Source of the DNA: a virus
Virus record (IMG/VR): IMGVR_UViG_3300047471_000466
Span: 1 to 64,000 of that record
DNA length: 64,000 nucleotides
Direction: 5' to 3' (one strand)
In this document: positions 48,606-57,227 of the stretch, in pieces
How positions within the stretch are numbered: position 1 is the stretch's first letter
Layout of the letters: each line of letters starts with the position of its first letter
Program-made: the position numbers and the translations under genes
The notes under the pieces: generated by a model
Databases searched by the model: none
The model's input: only the letters and a program-made list of their open reading frames with translations
What the model was told of the DNA's origin: nothing

Positions 48606-48835
48606 AAAACATACCAGAGACTTATCGAGGGTCTTCCTCGGGGTTCATTAAAAGAACAAAAAAACCGGTGATCGACATCGTTCTCCAGAATGGTTATATC
48701 TACGACATTGTGGACATTCCAAAAGGAACCACGATAAGAGTTTTTGATTACGATACAGACGGAATTGACGCCGATCAGTTACGTAACTCGCCCTACGATG
48801 AGGGCAAACAAGCAGTATTAACATATTGGGAATAA
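48602..48835 (+). CDS. Hypothetical protein (77 aa)
   Basis: MKNIPETYRGSSSGFIKRTK, then 'IDIPK' -like beta region 'VFDYDTDGIDADQ'. Overlaps the previous stop. Unknown. Confidence 0.55.
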   Translation: MKNIPETYRGSSSGFIKRTKKPVIDIVLQNGYIYDIVDIPKGTTIRVFDYDTDGIDADQLRNSPYDEGKQAVLTYWE

Positions 48836-48836
48836 C

Positions 48837-49022
48837 ATGAGAGCAACAATAGAAGATCTAATTAAAGATTTTAATGACGTAGCGAATCGAAAGAATCCAA
48901 GACTCCCGTTTGATTTATATGAGGGCATCCGAGATATCATTGATACCTTTGGTGGCAAAGCATCAGATGCAGGGAAGTTTTTTGAGGAGTATAGACGAAC
49001 TCGACACATCGACAAAATATAA
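48837..49022 (+). CDS. Small helical protein (61 aa)
   Basis: MRATIEDLIKDFNDVANRKN, amphipathic helices. 12 bp before the rIIA-like gene. Unknown. Confidence 0.55.
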   Translation: MRATIEDLIKDFNDVANRKNPRLPFDLYEGIRDIIDTFGGKASDAGKFFEEYRRTRHIDKI

Positions 49023-49034
49023 CAGAAGGAATAA

Positions 49035-51209
49035 ATGAAAGTAGCAGATTATGGTGGTAGTCCTACTCAAGCTACGCCGTTTGAAACTGCGAAGATAGGT
49101 CTGGCGAAGTCGCGGGAAGGTCAGTTGATGATCTTGAACGTGCTTTCCAGCACTTTGTATTCGGATAAGATTTCGGCAGTGTGGCGGGAGTACGGATGCA
49201 ACGGCGTAGATGCGAACATAGAAGTAGGCAAAGCAGACGTTCCAATTAAGATCGTCCTGCCCACTACTGTTTCGCCTACGGCAATCATTCGTGATTATGG
49301 AACCGGCATATCGAAAGAAGATATGTTGGGGCGGTTCCTGTGGATGGGTGAATCCACTAAACGAAATAGCAATGCAGTGACGGGAATGCTTGGTATTGGC
49401 CGGATGTCAGGTTTGGCTTACGGAGATTCATTCCTAGTCGTGTCTTATACAAACGGCACGAAGATAACATACAATATCTATCGTGATCAGGGTGTCCCTG
49501 CGATGGCCGTGATGCACGAAGATAAAACCGATGAACCGGATGGACTGGAAATCAAAGTCCCAGTTCGTCGGGAAGATATCAACACTTTTGCACAACGGGC
49601 AGAGAAAACCTTTCGATATTTCAAAGTCCGTCCGGAAGTAAAAGGCGGAACGATAGATTGGAAAAGTTCGGAACCCAAGTTCAAAGGAAACGGTTGGGCC
49701 ATAACTGGAACCGGCGAATCTGTCGCAGTTATGGGTAATGTGGGTTACGCGATTGACCGATACTCTCTGAGTGTTGGGGGGAGCCTAGAGGAAATATTAG
49801 CACAGGGCGCAATCCTGTATTTTGATATTGGCGAACTTGAGATTACCGCCAACCGGGAAGGGCTGCAGTATAAAGGCAAGACTATTCCGGCGATCAAAGA
49901 GAAGTTGAAAATTCTTTCCGATGAACTGGCGGCGACAATTACCCAGACCATTGCCTCTGCGTCGTCTTATTGGGATGCGAAGAAAGCTTTTGGTGTGGCG
50001 TTTGAACACGGTGGAAGTAATCAATTCTATGGTAGTGGATTGTCGAATATTGTATCCAACAAAGTAACTTGGAACGGCATTCCCGTTAAGACGGGGCGGT
50101 TTAAGATACTGAATGATCTGGGGAAAGACGGCAATCCGGACCCAGAGATTGGTGTTACTCTCTACGACAAATCAAACTGGCGAAGAACGGTAAAACGAAA
50201 TCCGAATCCTGAAATGATTTTCGCCAATGATAAAAACTTCTTGGTGGAGAACGATCTCCCGAAGAAAGGGCCGTCGCCAGCAAGAGTAAAACAGTATTTC
50301 ACAGATCATCCGGATGTGGTAGCATTAGCGGTTTTAACCTTCGACACCGACAAAGCGAAAGATCGGTATTGGAAGGCGAGACATTTGGACGGTGCGCCGA
50401 TACTTCTGTTGTCCACGTTTCCGAAACCTGCGCCGATTCCAAATGTGGCGGGGAAAACAGGGCCGTATAATTCCAAGTATTCCGCAAGGGCGTTTGTCTT
50501 GGACGAAGGCACAACATCTTCTCGAATGTCTTATCAAAAAGATAAATGTTCGGATTGGTGGAAGCAGGAATCGGTGGATAAGAACGCTGGTGGAGTTTAT
50601 GTTGTAATTGACAAATTCGAAATTAAGAATCCAGCAGGATATACTGAGGTTCCTCGAAGTATCCTAACGCACGTCGCGTCATGGCGAACAGCGGGATTGC
50701 TGACAACGCCGCTATATGGATTCAAGGAAGACAAAGTGGCGAAGTTGGGGCCGAAGTGGGTTAAGTTGCAGGATCATTTGGCGGCTAAATTGGCCAATGT
50801 AATGATGTGGCCCACTGCAGCCAAGGACCTTGCAGAATATTTCGCTGCTGCCAAGTATGACGGCTTCATTGATGCCAAGCATAAAAAGTTACTGCCCGCT
50901 AATTGTTCGGCGGCACAGTTGATCGCGACCAGAGAAATGTGGCTGGGAGTGAAACATAACGAGATTTACAAAGTTCTGTATTCACACCAGAATTCCAGAT
51001 TTCTAAAGCTGCCCGCCATAAAGTCCTCGGGGGTATTCGATTATGAGAAATTTGAAAAGAGCGTTAAGATGCGGTATCCTTTACTGGATTTGCTGGCGCG
51101 GCATATTGTTCTTGCCTCCGACACGAAAATATTTCAACCAATTGCAGATTACATTAATTTGATAGAAAAAGATTTCGGGAGCAGAACTCCCACAAAACAG
51201 AAAGTATAA
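49035..51209 (+). CDS. rIIA: rIIA-like GHKL ATPase
   Basis: Protein of 724 residues. The N-terminal GHKL fold shows 'YGCNGVDANIEVGK' (N-box), 'AIIRDYGTGISKEDM' (G1, DxGxG) and 'GMLGIGRMSGLAYGDS' (G2). T4 rIIA and its relatives affect lysis inhibition and growth on lambda lysogens. It is directly followed, with no gap, by an rIIB-like gene, which confirms the assignment. Confidence 0.85.
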   Translation: MKVADYGGSPTQATPFETAKIGLAKSREGQLMILNVLSSTLYSDKISAVWREYGCNGVDANIEVGKADVPIKIVLPTTVSPTAIIRDYGTGISKEDMLGRFLWMGESTKRNSNAVTGMLGIGRMSGLAYGDSFLVVSYTNGTKITYNIYRDQGVPAMAVMHEDKTDEPDGLEIKVPVRREDINTFAQRAEKTFRYFKVRPEVKGGTIDWKSSEPKFKGNGWAITGTGESVAVMGNVGYAIDRYSLSVGGSLEEILAQGAILYFDIGELEITANREGLQYKGKTIPAIKEKLKILSDELAATITQTIASASSYWDAKKAFGVAFEHGGSNQFYGSGLSNIVSNKVTWNGIPVKTGRFKILNDLGKDGNPDPEIGVTLYDKSNWRRTVKRNPNPEMIFANDKNFLVENDLPKKGPSPARVKQYFTDHPDVVALAVLTFDTDKAKDRYWKARHLDGAPILLLSTFPKPAPIPNVAGKTGPYNSKYSARAFVLDEGTTSSRMSYQKDKCSDWWKQESVDKNAGGVYVVIDKFEIKNPAGYTEVPRSILTHVASWRTAGLLTTPLYGFKEDKVAKLGPKWVKLQDHLAAKLANVMMWPTAAKDLAEYFAAAKYDGFIDAKHKKLLPANCSAAQLIATREMWLGVKHNEIYKVLYSHQNSRFLKLPAIKSSGVFDYEKFEKSVKMRYPLLDLLARHIVLASDTKIFQPIADYINLIEKDFGSRTPTKQKV

Positions 51210-51974
51210 ATGGTCCCACATATAAAAACAGATGAAGCGTTGACGGCGATCATTGGTAGCAAGGCGTATACAATTACGTCTGATAATCCGTCCTATACGC
51301 AGGTATGGGATGCGATTGCTAACGACGAGCCGGATTACGAGATCGTCGAATTGTTCAATCAAGCGACGGCAGTTAAGCGGTATTTCCAAGGTGACGGCAT
51401 CGAGGTTACCGACGATAACGAACTGTTCTTCAACGGAGAACGGATTCATAACGTAGCGGTAGATCGAATCTTCGACTTTATGTCGAAAGGTCTGCCGTAT
51501 CAGCCGTTGCTGAAGTTCCTGCAACGGTTGCAGGCTAATCCGAGTCGAACCTCGGTAGAGGAATTGTATAAGTTCCTTGAGCATAAAGCGTTGCCTATCA
51601 CTGAGGACGGGTTCGTTCTCGGTTACAAAGGCGTAACCAGCGATTACAAAGATGTTCACACGAACACTTTCAACAACCGTCCAGGTGCGAAGAACTCGAT
51701 GCCTCGGAATGGTGTTGACGATAATCGCCGTAATCATTGCTCGTCTGGATTCCATATCGGTTCGCTGGAATACGCGACCCATTGGGGTAACCGAGTAGTG
51801 ATTGTGAAATTCGATCCCGCCGATGCAGTGTCGGTTCCAGAGGATTCGGATTGTCAGAAACTCCGAGTATGTAGGTATGAAGTGGTGTGTGATTACGAGG
51901 GACCATTGCCTCGTCCGTTGCACTCCTCTAACGACCCATACGAGGACGACATCGACCACTCGTTCGACTACTAA
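51210..51974 (+). CDS. rIIB: rIIB-like protein
   Basis: Protein of 254 residues. The block 'LYKFLEHKALPITEDGFVLG' and 'YKGVTSDYKDVHTNTF', then 'NHCSSGFHIGSLEYA', 'VIVKFDPADAVSVPEDSDCQ' and 'KLRVCRYEV' is a clear match to the rIIB family signature. Probably acts with rIIA. Followed by a strong terminator-like hairpin. Confidence 0.9.
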   Translation: MVPHIKTDEALTAIIGSKAYTITSDNPSYTQVWDAIANDEPDYEIVELFNQATAVKRYFQGDGIEVTDDNELFFNGERIHNVAVDRIFDFMSKGLPYQPLLKFLQRLQANPSRTSVEELYKFLEHKALPITEDGFVLGYKGVTSDYKDVHTNTFNNRPGAKNSMPRNGVDDNRRNHCSSGFHIGSLEYATHWGNRVVIVKFDPADAVSVPEDSDCQKLRVCRYEVVCDYEGPLPRPLHSSNDPYEDDIDHSFDY

Positions 51975-51991
51975 GATTAGCTAACCAAGGT

Positions 51992-52025
51992 AGGACGACG
52001 GGTCCAAATCCCGTCGTCCTCTTTT
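51992..52025 (+). terminator. Terminator with T-arm-like loop
   Basis: Perfect 11-bp stem AGGACGACGGG/CCCGTCGTCCT, 7-nt loop TCCAAAT, then CTTTT. It closes the rII unit. The inner stem-loop looks like a tRNA T-arm, but no full tRNA is present. Confidence 0.8.
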
Positions 52026-52042
52026 AACAAAAGGAGAACCAA

Positions 52043-52216
52043 ATGAACGAATGGGACGTAATCAAGGAATTACGAGAAGCTCTAACGGACGCGAGAGATC
52101 ATTTACAGTATTGCGGATACGGTGATAAATGGGAAAGAGAGTGCGCTCAATCAGCTAAACTCCCCCAACAAATTCAAAAGGCGATAGATAAAGCCGATGA
52201 ATTTTTAGCACAATGA
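52043..52216 (+). CDS. Small hypothetical protein (57 aa)
   Basis: AAGGAGAACCAA before ATG. MNEWDVIKELREALTDARDH, helical. First gene after the terminator, so a promoter probably lies nearby. ATGA overlap with the next gene. Confidence 0.6.
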   Translation: MNEWDVIKELREALTDARDHLQYCGYGDKWERECAQSAKLPQQIQKAIDKADEFLAQ

Positions 52217-52401
52217 GCGATCAATTTTCGACACCACAATGTCGTCCAACAGATTTGTTCCTTTCAGGAATGAATAAATCCGAAAGGGCAAAGTTAATCA
52301 GTAAGCCTTGGGGCATGGCAGACGTGATGCGAGAGAAAAAAGCAGCAGAGAAACGAAAGGAGATTGTAGCGAAGTGGCGAGAAAGAAACAGAAAAAAGTA
52401 G
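52213..52401 (+). CDS. Small basic helical protein (62 aa)
   Basis: MSDQFSTPQCRPTDLFLSGM then a Lys/Arg/Glu helix. Overlaps the next start. Unknown. Confidence 0.55.
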   Translation: MSDQFSTPQCRPTDLFLSGMNKSERAKLISKPWGMADVMREKKAAEKRKEIVAKWRERNRKK

Positions 52402-52550
52402 AGCCGTTGAAATATTTACGTTATCCAGATCGATTTAGAAAAGAGTACCGAGTTTGTGTTGAAGTAATAACAACTGGATGGGTGGACGCTTGGGACGAAG
52501 TTCAAGAAAAACTTCCGGAAGGAAAGGTGATATGGGTAGAAGAAACTTAA
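52374..52550 (+). CDS. Small hypothetical protein (58 aa)
   Basis: GTG at 52374 with AAGGAG 11 nt upstream. 'KEYRVCVEVITTGWVDAWDE' and 'GKVIWVEET'. Similar in layout to the 55-aa gene at 53401 (basic start, 'W..AWD...E..G.IVWVEE' end), so the two may be paralogues. Confidence 0.55.
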   Translation: MARKKQKKVEPLKYLRYPDRFRKEYRVCVEVITTGWVDAWDEVQEKLPEGKVIWVEET

Positions 52551-52735
52551 AGAAGGGGGATTCTGTTCTAGCCGCGGCAGCGGCCACATACTGGAGCGAT
52601 GAACTATTAATGCTCACCGTGCTTGAAGCATGTATAACTGAACAAGTGCTTCCCGCTAAAAATTCGCCGTGTCACAAAAGACTAAGAAAGATTATTCGTG
52701 AAGCTAAAAGAAATAAAACCCACAGAAGTCACTAA
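52532..52735 (+). CDS. Hypothetical protein (67 aa)
   Basis: ATG at 52532. MGRRNLKKGDSVLAAAAATY with one Ala/Leu helix and a basic end. Overlaps both neighbours. Unknown. Confidence 0.5.
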   Translation: MGRRNLKKGDSVLAAAAATYWSDELLMLTVLEACITEQVLPAKNSPCHKRLRKIIREAKRNKTHRSH

Positions 52736-53270
52736 CTTCAAACGCTCACAAGCGGAACTGGAGTTGTTCTGGATTTACTGTTTATGTGTAGCCGGAAAGA
52801 ACGCGGATAACACCGCGAGAGTAGTTAACAAACTATTCCACGGCAAGAAAGAAACACCGTTTCAATATCTTCGGAAGAATCTTGTAGACTTGCACAATAT
52901 TCTGGTTGCGCATCGAGTAGGCCAGTATACTCGCCTTGAACAGGCGATTACTAAAAGTCTGGACCTCAATCTTAGAACTTGCAGCGTCGAGGACATGATG
53001 AAGATTCACGGAGTGGGAAACAAAACCAGCCGGTTCTTTATCCTTCATTCCCGAGAGAATGCCGATCATTGTGTGTTGGATATTCATATTCTGAAGTGGC
53101 TGCGAGACCGTTGGAAATTGGATAACATTCCTACTAACACGCCGCAGAACGACCAAGACTACGCAAGGTTGGAAAACATAACCAAGAATTTAATGAAAGC
53201 AGATTACCCAGATTTATCGTTAGCGGAAGCTGACCTATTGATTTGGGGAGAACAGAGTAACAGATTATGA
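52698..53270 (+). CDS. Endonuclease III-like HhH DNA glycosylase
   Basis: Protein of 190 residues, GTG start. Helix-hairpin-helix 'MKIHGVGNKTSRFFILHS' carries the Lys (K109) of the GxGxKT motif, and 'CVLDIHILKW' the catalytic Asp (D128), as in Nth/Ogg-type bifunctional glycosylases. No C-terminal iron-sulfur cysteines. Would repair or process oxidised bases in phage DNA. Confidence 0.82.
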   Translation: MKLKEIKPTEVTNFKRSQAELELFWIYCLCVAGKNADNTARVVNKLFHGKKETPFQYLRKNLVDLHNILVAHRVGQYTRLEQAITKSLDLNLRTCSVEDMMKIHGVGNKTSRFFILHSRENADHCVLDIHILKWLRDRWKLDNIPTNTPQNDQDYARLENITKNLMKADYPDLSLAEADLLIWGEQSNRL

Positions 53271-53404
53271 AAGGAAAGAAAGTGAAAAAGAAAATTAAGA
53301 AAAAGAAACCAGTGAACGTAATGCGAAACAAGAACAAGAGATTCCCGTTTCAAGATACCTTTGCGTCCAAAACCAAGGGATTCGGGCATTCGAGGGGGAA
53401 ATGA
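53267..53404 (+). CDS. Small Lys-rich protein (45 aa)
   Basis: MKGKKVKKKIKKKKPVNVMR and 'FASKTKGFGHSRGK'. Strongly basic. ATGA overlaps both sides. Unknown. Confidence 0.5.
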   Translation: MKGKKVKKKIKKKKPVNVMRNKNKRFPFQDTFASKTKGFGHSRGK

Positions 53405-53568
53405 AAAAACCCAAATTAAAGCCGTTTAAAGTGAATGTTACGATAGAGGTGCATGAAAAAAATTGGATAGCGGCGTGGGATTTTGTTGAAAGAAAATTAG
53501 GAGGAGAAATTGTTTGGGTAGAGGAGAGTAATCCGGAAAAAGATGAAACTATTAAGCGTTGGAAATGA
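53401..53568 (+). CDS. Small hypothetical protein (55 aa)
   Basis: MKKPKLKPFKVNVTIEVHEK, 'WIAAWDFVERKLGGEIVWVE'. Pattern resembles the protein at 52374. Unknown. Confidence 0.55.
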   Translation: MKKPKLKPFKVNVTIEVHEKNWIAAWDFVERKLGGEIVWVEESNPEKDETIKRWK

Positions 53569-54241
53569 TGCAAAAACAATTAAAGGAGAGAAGAAAGGGT
53601 ATCTTACTGGTATTTTATATCTCGCTCCTGCTAACGTGGCAGGTAGCCGCAGCGTATGTCCGTTCTCGACTGCTGGTTGTAGGCGGGTATGTCTTTATAC
53701 TGCTGGTCGTGGCGGCTTCAACGTGGTTCAGCGAGCAAGAATCCGAAAGACGAAAGAGTGGCTCGAACACCCGAAGGAATTCCTTGCGACCCTCGAACAG
53801 GATATTAAGGCGCTGATAAAACAAGCGGAGAAGAGAAGCCTGATACCGGCGGTGCGGTTGAATGGGACTTCGGATATTCAGTGGGAGAACTACGGAATCA
53901 TGGAGAAATTTCCCGATCTGCAGTTCTATGATTATACAAAGTTTCCAAGCAATCGTCGGTGTGGCTTGCCAAAGAACTATCACCTGACTTACTCGCTCTC
54001 CGAGCGCAAGAACGCTATTGAACAGGCGATAGGCTGGAAGGTTCGCGGGGCAAACACCGCCGTTGTATTCTTTGGGGCGCTGCCCACAACCTTCACTTTA
54101 GATTTCGAGATCGATCTTCAAGTGATAAATGGAGATGAGTCAGACTTGAGATTCACAGACCCGCATCCTTGTATTGTTGGGTTGAAAGTAAAAGGAAAAG
54201 CTAGAAAGGATGATGGAGATGGATTCGTCCACAAAAATTAG
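53543..54241 (+). CDS. Gp88-like phage protein (Cys-rich core)
   Basis: Protein of 232 residues. 'NDAKTIKGEKKGYLTGILYL', 'CPFSTAGCRRVCLYTAGRGG', 'VQRARIRKTKEW', 'AVRLNGTSDIQWE' and 'FYDYTKFPSN' match the Gp88 family found in mycobacteriophages and others. The Cys cluster could hold a metal. Molecular role unknown. Confidence 0.8.
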   Translation: MKLLSVGNDAKTIKGEKKGYLTGILYLAPANVAGSRSVCPFSTAGCRRVCLYTAGRGGFNVVQRARIRKTKEWLEHPKEFLATLEQDIKALIKQAEKRSLIPAVRLNGTSDIQWENYGIMEKFPDLQFYDYTKFPSNRRCGLPKNYHLTYSLSERKNAIEQAIGWKVRGANTAVVFFGALPTTFTLDFEIDLQVINGDESDLRFTDPHPCIVGLKVKGKARKDDGDGFVHKN

Positions 54242-54515
54242 AACTTGTCCGGTAGGAATAGAGATTGCAATGCACTTGTATTATTCCCCGAATCCCAGTT
54301 CGTTCGAGGGAACACTAGCCTTCGATAGTGTAATTGAAGACTTGGGAAAAGCTGGAATCGTAGAATGGGCTACTGCGTCTGGAAGTTGGGAGTCTGCTTG
54401 GCGATTAACGGCAAAAGGGAAAGCATGGGTGGAGTTAATCTGCCATACGCCGTATCCAATTCATAGTACAATTTGGAAGGACCCAAGAACAAATGAGAGT
54501 ATTAGTAGCATGTGA
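54210..54515 (+). CDS. Hypothetical protein (101 aa)
   Basis: 'LAFDSVIEDLGKAGIVEWAT' and 'SWESAWRLTAKGKAWVELIC' resemble a winged-helix-like small domain. Overlaps both neighbours. Unknown. Confidence 0.55.
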   Translation: MMEMDSSTKIRTCPVGIEIAMHLYYSPNPSSFEGTLAFDSVIEDLGKAGIVEWATASGSWESAWRLTAKGKAWVELICHTPYPIHSTIWKDPRTNESISSM

Positions 54516-55098
54516 ATCTTCAGGAGTCGTGCGGGAAGCTTTCCGGAAGAAAGGGCACGATACTTGGAGTTGTGATATTCTCCCATCAGACGATAACTCG
54601 AAGCGTCATTATCAATGTGATGTGCTTCATGTGTTAGAAACTGAAAAATGGGACCTTATGATAGCGCATCCTCCCTGCACTTATCTGTGCAACTCCGGAG
54701 TGAGTTGGTTATGGCACGATGGAAAAATTCAAGGGTGGAATGTTGTGAGAGAAACCGCAATGATCAAAGCCTGTAATTTCTTTAAGGCGCTAATGAATGC
54801 CGCCATTCCGAAGATAGCAATCGAAAATCCTATACAACATAAGTATGCTCGATCACTTATCGGGAGAAGCTATGACCAAATCATTCAACCTTATCAGTTC
54901 GGGCATCCTGAGCGCAAGGCTACTTGTCTCTGGCTAAAGAACTTGCCCAAGTTAACGCCTACTTGTATAGTTCCTTTACCTATGGATAAGAAAAAAGCGC
55001 AACGATTGCATTGGCTTCCGCCGTCGAAAGACAGGTGGAAGATACGATCAAAAACCTTCGAGGGCATAGCAAAAGCTTTTGCAGATCAGTGGGGTTAA
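54493..55098 (+). CDS. DNA cytosine methyltransferase-like protein
   Basis: Protein of 201 residues. 'VLVACESSGVVREAFRKKGH' is the SAM-loop strand, 'DTWSCDILPSDD' the acidic second strand, and 'LMIAHPPCTYL' the catalytic PPC region of C5-cytosine methyltransferases; 'KIAIENPI' follows. It is short, and the target-recognition domain is missing, so activity is uncertain; such proteins are frequent in phages. Confidence 0.78.
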   Translation: MRVLVACESSGVVREAFRKKGHDTWSCDILPSDDNSKRHYQCDVLHVLETEKWDLMIAHPPCTYLCNSGVSWLWHDGKIQGWNVVRETAMIKACNFFKALMNAAIPKIAIENPIQHKYARSLIGRSYDQIIQPYQFGHPERKATCLWLKNLPKLTPTCIVPLPMDKKKAQRLHWLPPSKDRWKIRSKTFEGIAKAFADQWG

Positions 55099-55490
55099 GA
55101 TTAGCCTTGTTATGCTTGATGTTATCCTCCTGTGAAGCAGTGCCGAAACAAACAAGTAACAAGAAAGGGATGGCGAGAGTAACATTTTACAACAAACATG
55201 AAGATAAATACGGAAATAAAATTGCTAGTTCAAACACTCGTAGAGCTAGACGGGGCCGCACAATTGCTGCGGAAAAGTCATTCCCATTTGGCACAGTTAT
55301 ACAAATACCTTGGCTCGCAAAAATCCTGGGAAGTTCCCGATATGTTGTCGAAGATAGGGGATCTGCGATTAATTCTCGACGAGCGTCTGGAGGAAAGACT
55401 CCGGTCTTCGACATTTACACCGACTCCAAGAAAGAAACAAACCGTCTCGCGGCGATAGTGCCGCCTTACTTACCTTATGAAATACAATAA
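55089..55490 (+). CDS. 3D-domain (double-psi beta-barrel) lipoprotein
   Basis: About 133 residues from the GTG at 55089. 'GLRLALLCLMLSSCEAVP' is a lipoprotein signal with lipobox. The mature part has 'ARVTFYNKHEDKYGNKIASS', 'FPFGTVIQIP', 'VVEDRGSAINSR' and 'FDIYTD', the three Asp motifs of the 3D/RlpA-like fold. Such domains cleave or bind peptidoglycan. May aid lysis or superinfection blocking; no other endolysin is visible in the window. Confidence 0.75.
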   Translation: MGLRLALLCLMLSSCEAVPKQTSNKKGMARVTFYNKHEDKYGNKIASSNTRRARRGRTIAAEKSFPFGTVIQIPWLAKILGSSRYVVEDRGSAINSRRASGGKTPVFDIYTDSKKETNRLAAIVPPYLPYEIQ

Positions 55491-55683
55491 ATTCTGGACG
55501 ATAACTTCAGAACATACAACACATACAAACGATAGAAGCACGAGATTCGAAAATTATTCTGACGCAGCTGCCGCGGCTTCTCGAAGACTACAAGATAATC
55601 AAAACGTAACTGGTGTTATACTCTTGGAGTCCGTTGCTTTAGTTCGTCGAACTGCGCCCCCAATAGAAATCGTTGTACTGTGA
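55477..55683 (+). CDS. Small hypothetical protein (68 aa)
   Basis: MKYNKFWTITSEHTTHTNDR, Ala-rich helix, hydrophobic end. Overlaps the previous gene by 14 bp. Unknown. Confidence 0.5.
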   Translation: MKYNKFWTITSEHTTHTNDRSTRFENYSDAAAAASRRLQDNQNVTGVILLESVALVRRTAPPIEIVVL

Positions 55684-55749
55684 GCGCAGGATGGAACGCT
55701 TATACCGGACCGCACGACTCAATTTACGCACCGTCACAAGTACCAATTT

Positions 55750-55956
55750 ATGAAAAAACCAACAAAACAACTAGTAAAAGTATTCAACGTAATGACAGAC
55801 TGCAGGTGGCACACACTCGCAGCAGTAGGAAGAAGAATCGGCGCTCCGACGCAGAGCGTCTCAGCGCGACTTCGAGACCTTCGTAAGAAAGCATATGGTA
55901 GTAATAGAGTGGATAGACAGGAACGTGGCACAGTATTTGTATACCGCTTGGGTTGA
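55750..55956 (+). CDS. Winged-helix-like DNA-binding protein
   Basis: Protein of 68 residues. 'VFNVMTDCRWHTLAAVGRRI' and 'APTQSVSARLRDLRKKAYGS', then 'RGTVFVYRL', match the small wHTH found in phage regulators (helix-turn-recognition helix-wing). A frame at 55680 in the same region is a less convincing overlap. Confidence 0.7.
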   Translation: MKKPTKQLVKVFNVMTDCRWHTLAAVGRRIGAPTQSVSARLRDLRKKAYGSNRVDRQERGTVFVYRLG

Positions 55957-56098
55957 GTTTTTACTCTGGCGATGGAAGCGTCAGCACAAAAGAGCCTGTG
56001 CAATCTTGGCGCAAGAATTCAATAAAGCAATGGAACAAAAATACAAAGAGGAATACTTAAAATTAGTAAATGAAAATAAACCTATACAACGACGGTAG
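55895..56098 (+). CDS. Small hypothetical protein (67 aa)
   Basis: MVVIEWIDRNVAQYLYTAWV then a basic helical end. Overlaps the wHTH gene by 62 bp and the next by 29 bp, so the true start may be later. Unknown. Confidence 0.4.
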   Translation: MVVIEWIDRNVAQYLYTAWVEFLLWRWKRQHKRACAILAQEFNKAMEQKYKEEYLKLVNENKPIQRR

Positions 56099-56456
56099 TT
56101 ATACAGTAGATCATGGTTGGAAGGCAGCATCTTTTCCGCCAGCAGCAAAAAGCTATGCTTATTATTTCCCAGATTCAACGAACCAATATCACATCGGGTA
56201 TAATTCTGAAGATGTAGGTAGAGAGGCAGAAGACGCCCGTAGAATTCCTTTCATCTGGAAAACCGATAACGGTAGGCTATATCTAGTCGAAGATATGGCC
56301 ACGCCTCATTTGATCAACGCCATTAATATGATTTGGGGTAATGTTTTGGGAACTAGGAACGAACGTTCTTATATCAAAAATTGGGATTCTCTTTACATAG
56401 ACCGAGCGATCAAAGAGTTTAGTAAAGAACTCCTGACTCGGGTTAGGGAAGCGTGA
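56070..56456 (+). CDS. Hypothetical protein (128 aa)
   Basis: 'MKINLYNDGSYTVDHGWKAA', 'YYFPDSTNQYHIGYNSEDVG', aromatic-rich alpha/beta. Unknown. Confidence 0.6.
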   Translation: MKINLYNDGSYTVDHGWKAASFPPAAKSYAYYFPDSTNQYHIGYNSEDVGREAEDARRIPFIWKTDNGRLYLVEDMATPHLINAINMIWGNVLGTRNERSYIKNWDSLYIDRAIKEFSKELLTRVREA

Positions 56457-56674
56457 TTAAATTCCTGCTTTGGCTCTATGGATTCAGGTTCGTAGTGGTT
56501 CAAGGCAGTGCCGTATTCATGGCCCTCGATGAGAGGGCCTTGAACGGCGCTGTTCGAGATTATGTGGATTTGTTAGACAATGGAGGCGATGAGATTTCCC
56601 CGATAGGAAAAGAGTGTTATCCCGGAATTCTTCACGCCCAAACTACAAAAGGAAAGTGTTTGATTTGTAAATGA
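56453..56674 (+). CDS. Hypothetical protein with possible membrane anchor (73 aa)
   Basis: GTG start (GTGA overlap). 'FLLWLYGFRFVVVQGSAVFM' could be membrane-bound; C-terminal 'GKCLICK'. Unknown. Confidence 0.5.
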   Translation: MIKFLLWLYGFRFVVVQGSAVFMALDERALNGAVRDYVDLLDNGGDEISPIGKECYPGILHAQTTKGKCLICK

Positions 56675-56997
56675 GAACTGAAATAGGGAAAATTAATAGT
56701 ATTTCCTTCGGACACGGGGGATATCAAGACGCCATGATCGGAGTTACGTTTGATCTTGGCGGGAAAGCTTGGGGCGTTGGAGATTTCTGGGGAACTTGGT
56801 CGATGAAACGAAGTGAGAGTTGCCAGTGGACAGAAGCGGATAGGATTAAAATACTAGGCGAGACAGTTATGAAGCTCAATAAGCTTCTCGAAGAAGCAAA
56901 GGTTTCCGATTTAAAGGATTTAAAAGACGTTCCTGTGGAAGTCTCCTTTGAAAATAACACTTTGAAAAGTTGGAGAATCCTCACAGAGGTTATATGA
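56671..56997 (+). CDS. Hypothetical phage protein (108 aa)
   Basis: 'MRTEIGKINSISFGHGGYQD', 'VTFDLGGKAWGVGDFWGTWS' then a helix and 'VPVEVSFENNTLKSWRIL'. This pattern recurs in phage proteins of unknown function. ATGA overlap. Confidence 0.65.
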   Translation: MRTEIGKINSISFGHGGYQDAMIGVTFDLGGKAWGVGDFWGTWSMKRSESCQWTEADRIKILGETVMKLNKLLEEAKVSDLKDLKDVPVEVSFENNTLKSWRILTEVI

Positions 56998-57227
56998 AGA
57001 AAGAACGTAAACCATTCTGTGTCGTATGTGGAGCGAAAAATAGAAACAGATTCCAAGATACCTGTGACTCTATCTGCACTCGCGCCAGTCACGGCAGCAA
57101 AGATCGTGGAAGGCAGATTGAATTGGAGATTAAATCGGAGTGGCGAAAGCCGATTCCGATACGATCAACCCGCACTACTCGGGGGGAGATCGAGTATAAC
57201 CGGCCTTATATGGTAGATACAATATGA
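56994..57227 (+). CDS. Small zinc-ribbon-like protein (77 aa)
   Basis: ATG at 56994 (ATGA). 'FCVVCGAKNR...DTCDSICT' gives two Cys pairs; basic afterwards. Unknown. Confidence 0.55.
   Translation: MKKERKPFCVVCGAKNRNRFQDTCDSICTRASHGSKDRGRQIELEIKSEWRKPIPIRSTRTTRGEIEYNRPYMVDTI

Noticed and set aside
51941-52022. Complete tRNA
   Set aside because: A 7-bp acceptor-like match (GAGGACG/CGTCCTC) and a T-arm-like loop exist, but the 5' part lies in the rIIB coding sequence and no regular anticodon arm can be formed.
55680-55886. GTG-started 68-codon ORF overlapping the winged-helix gene
   Set aside because: Its second half is an out-of-frame reading of the wHTH gene with Ser/Arg-rich composition.
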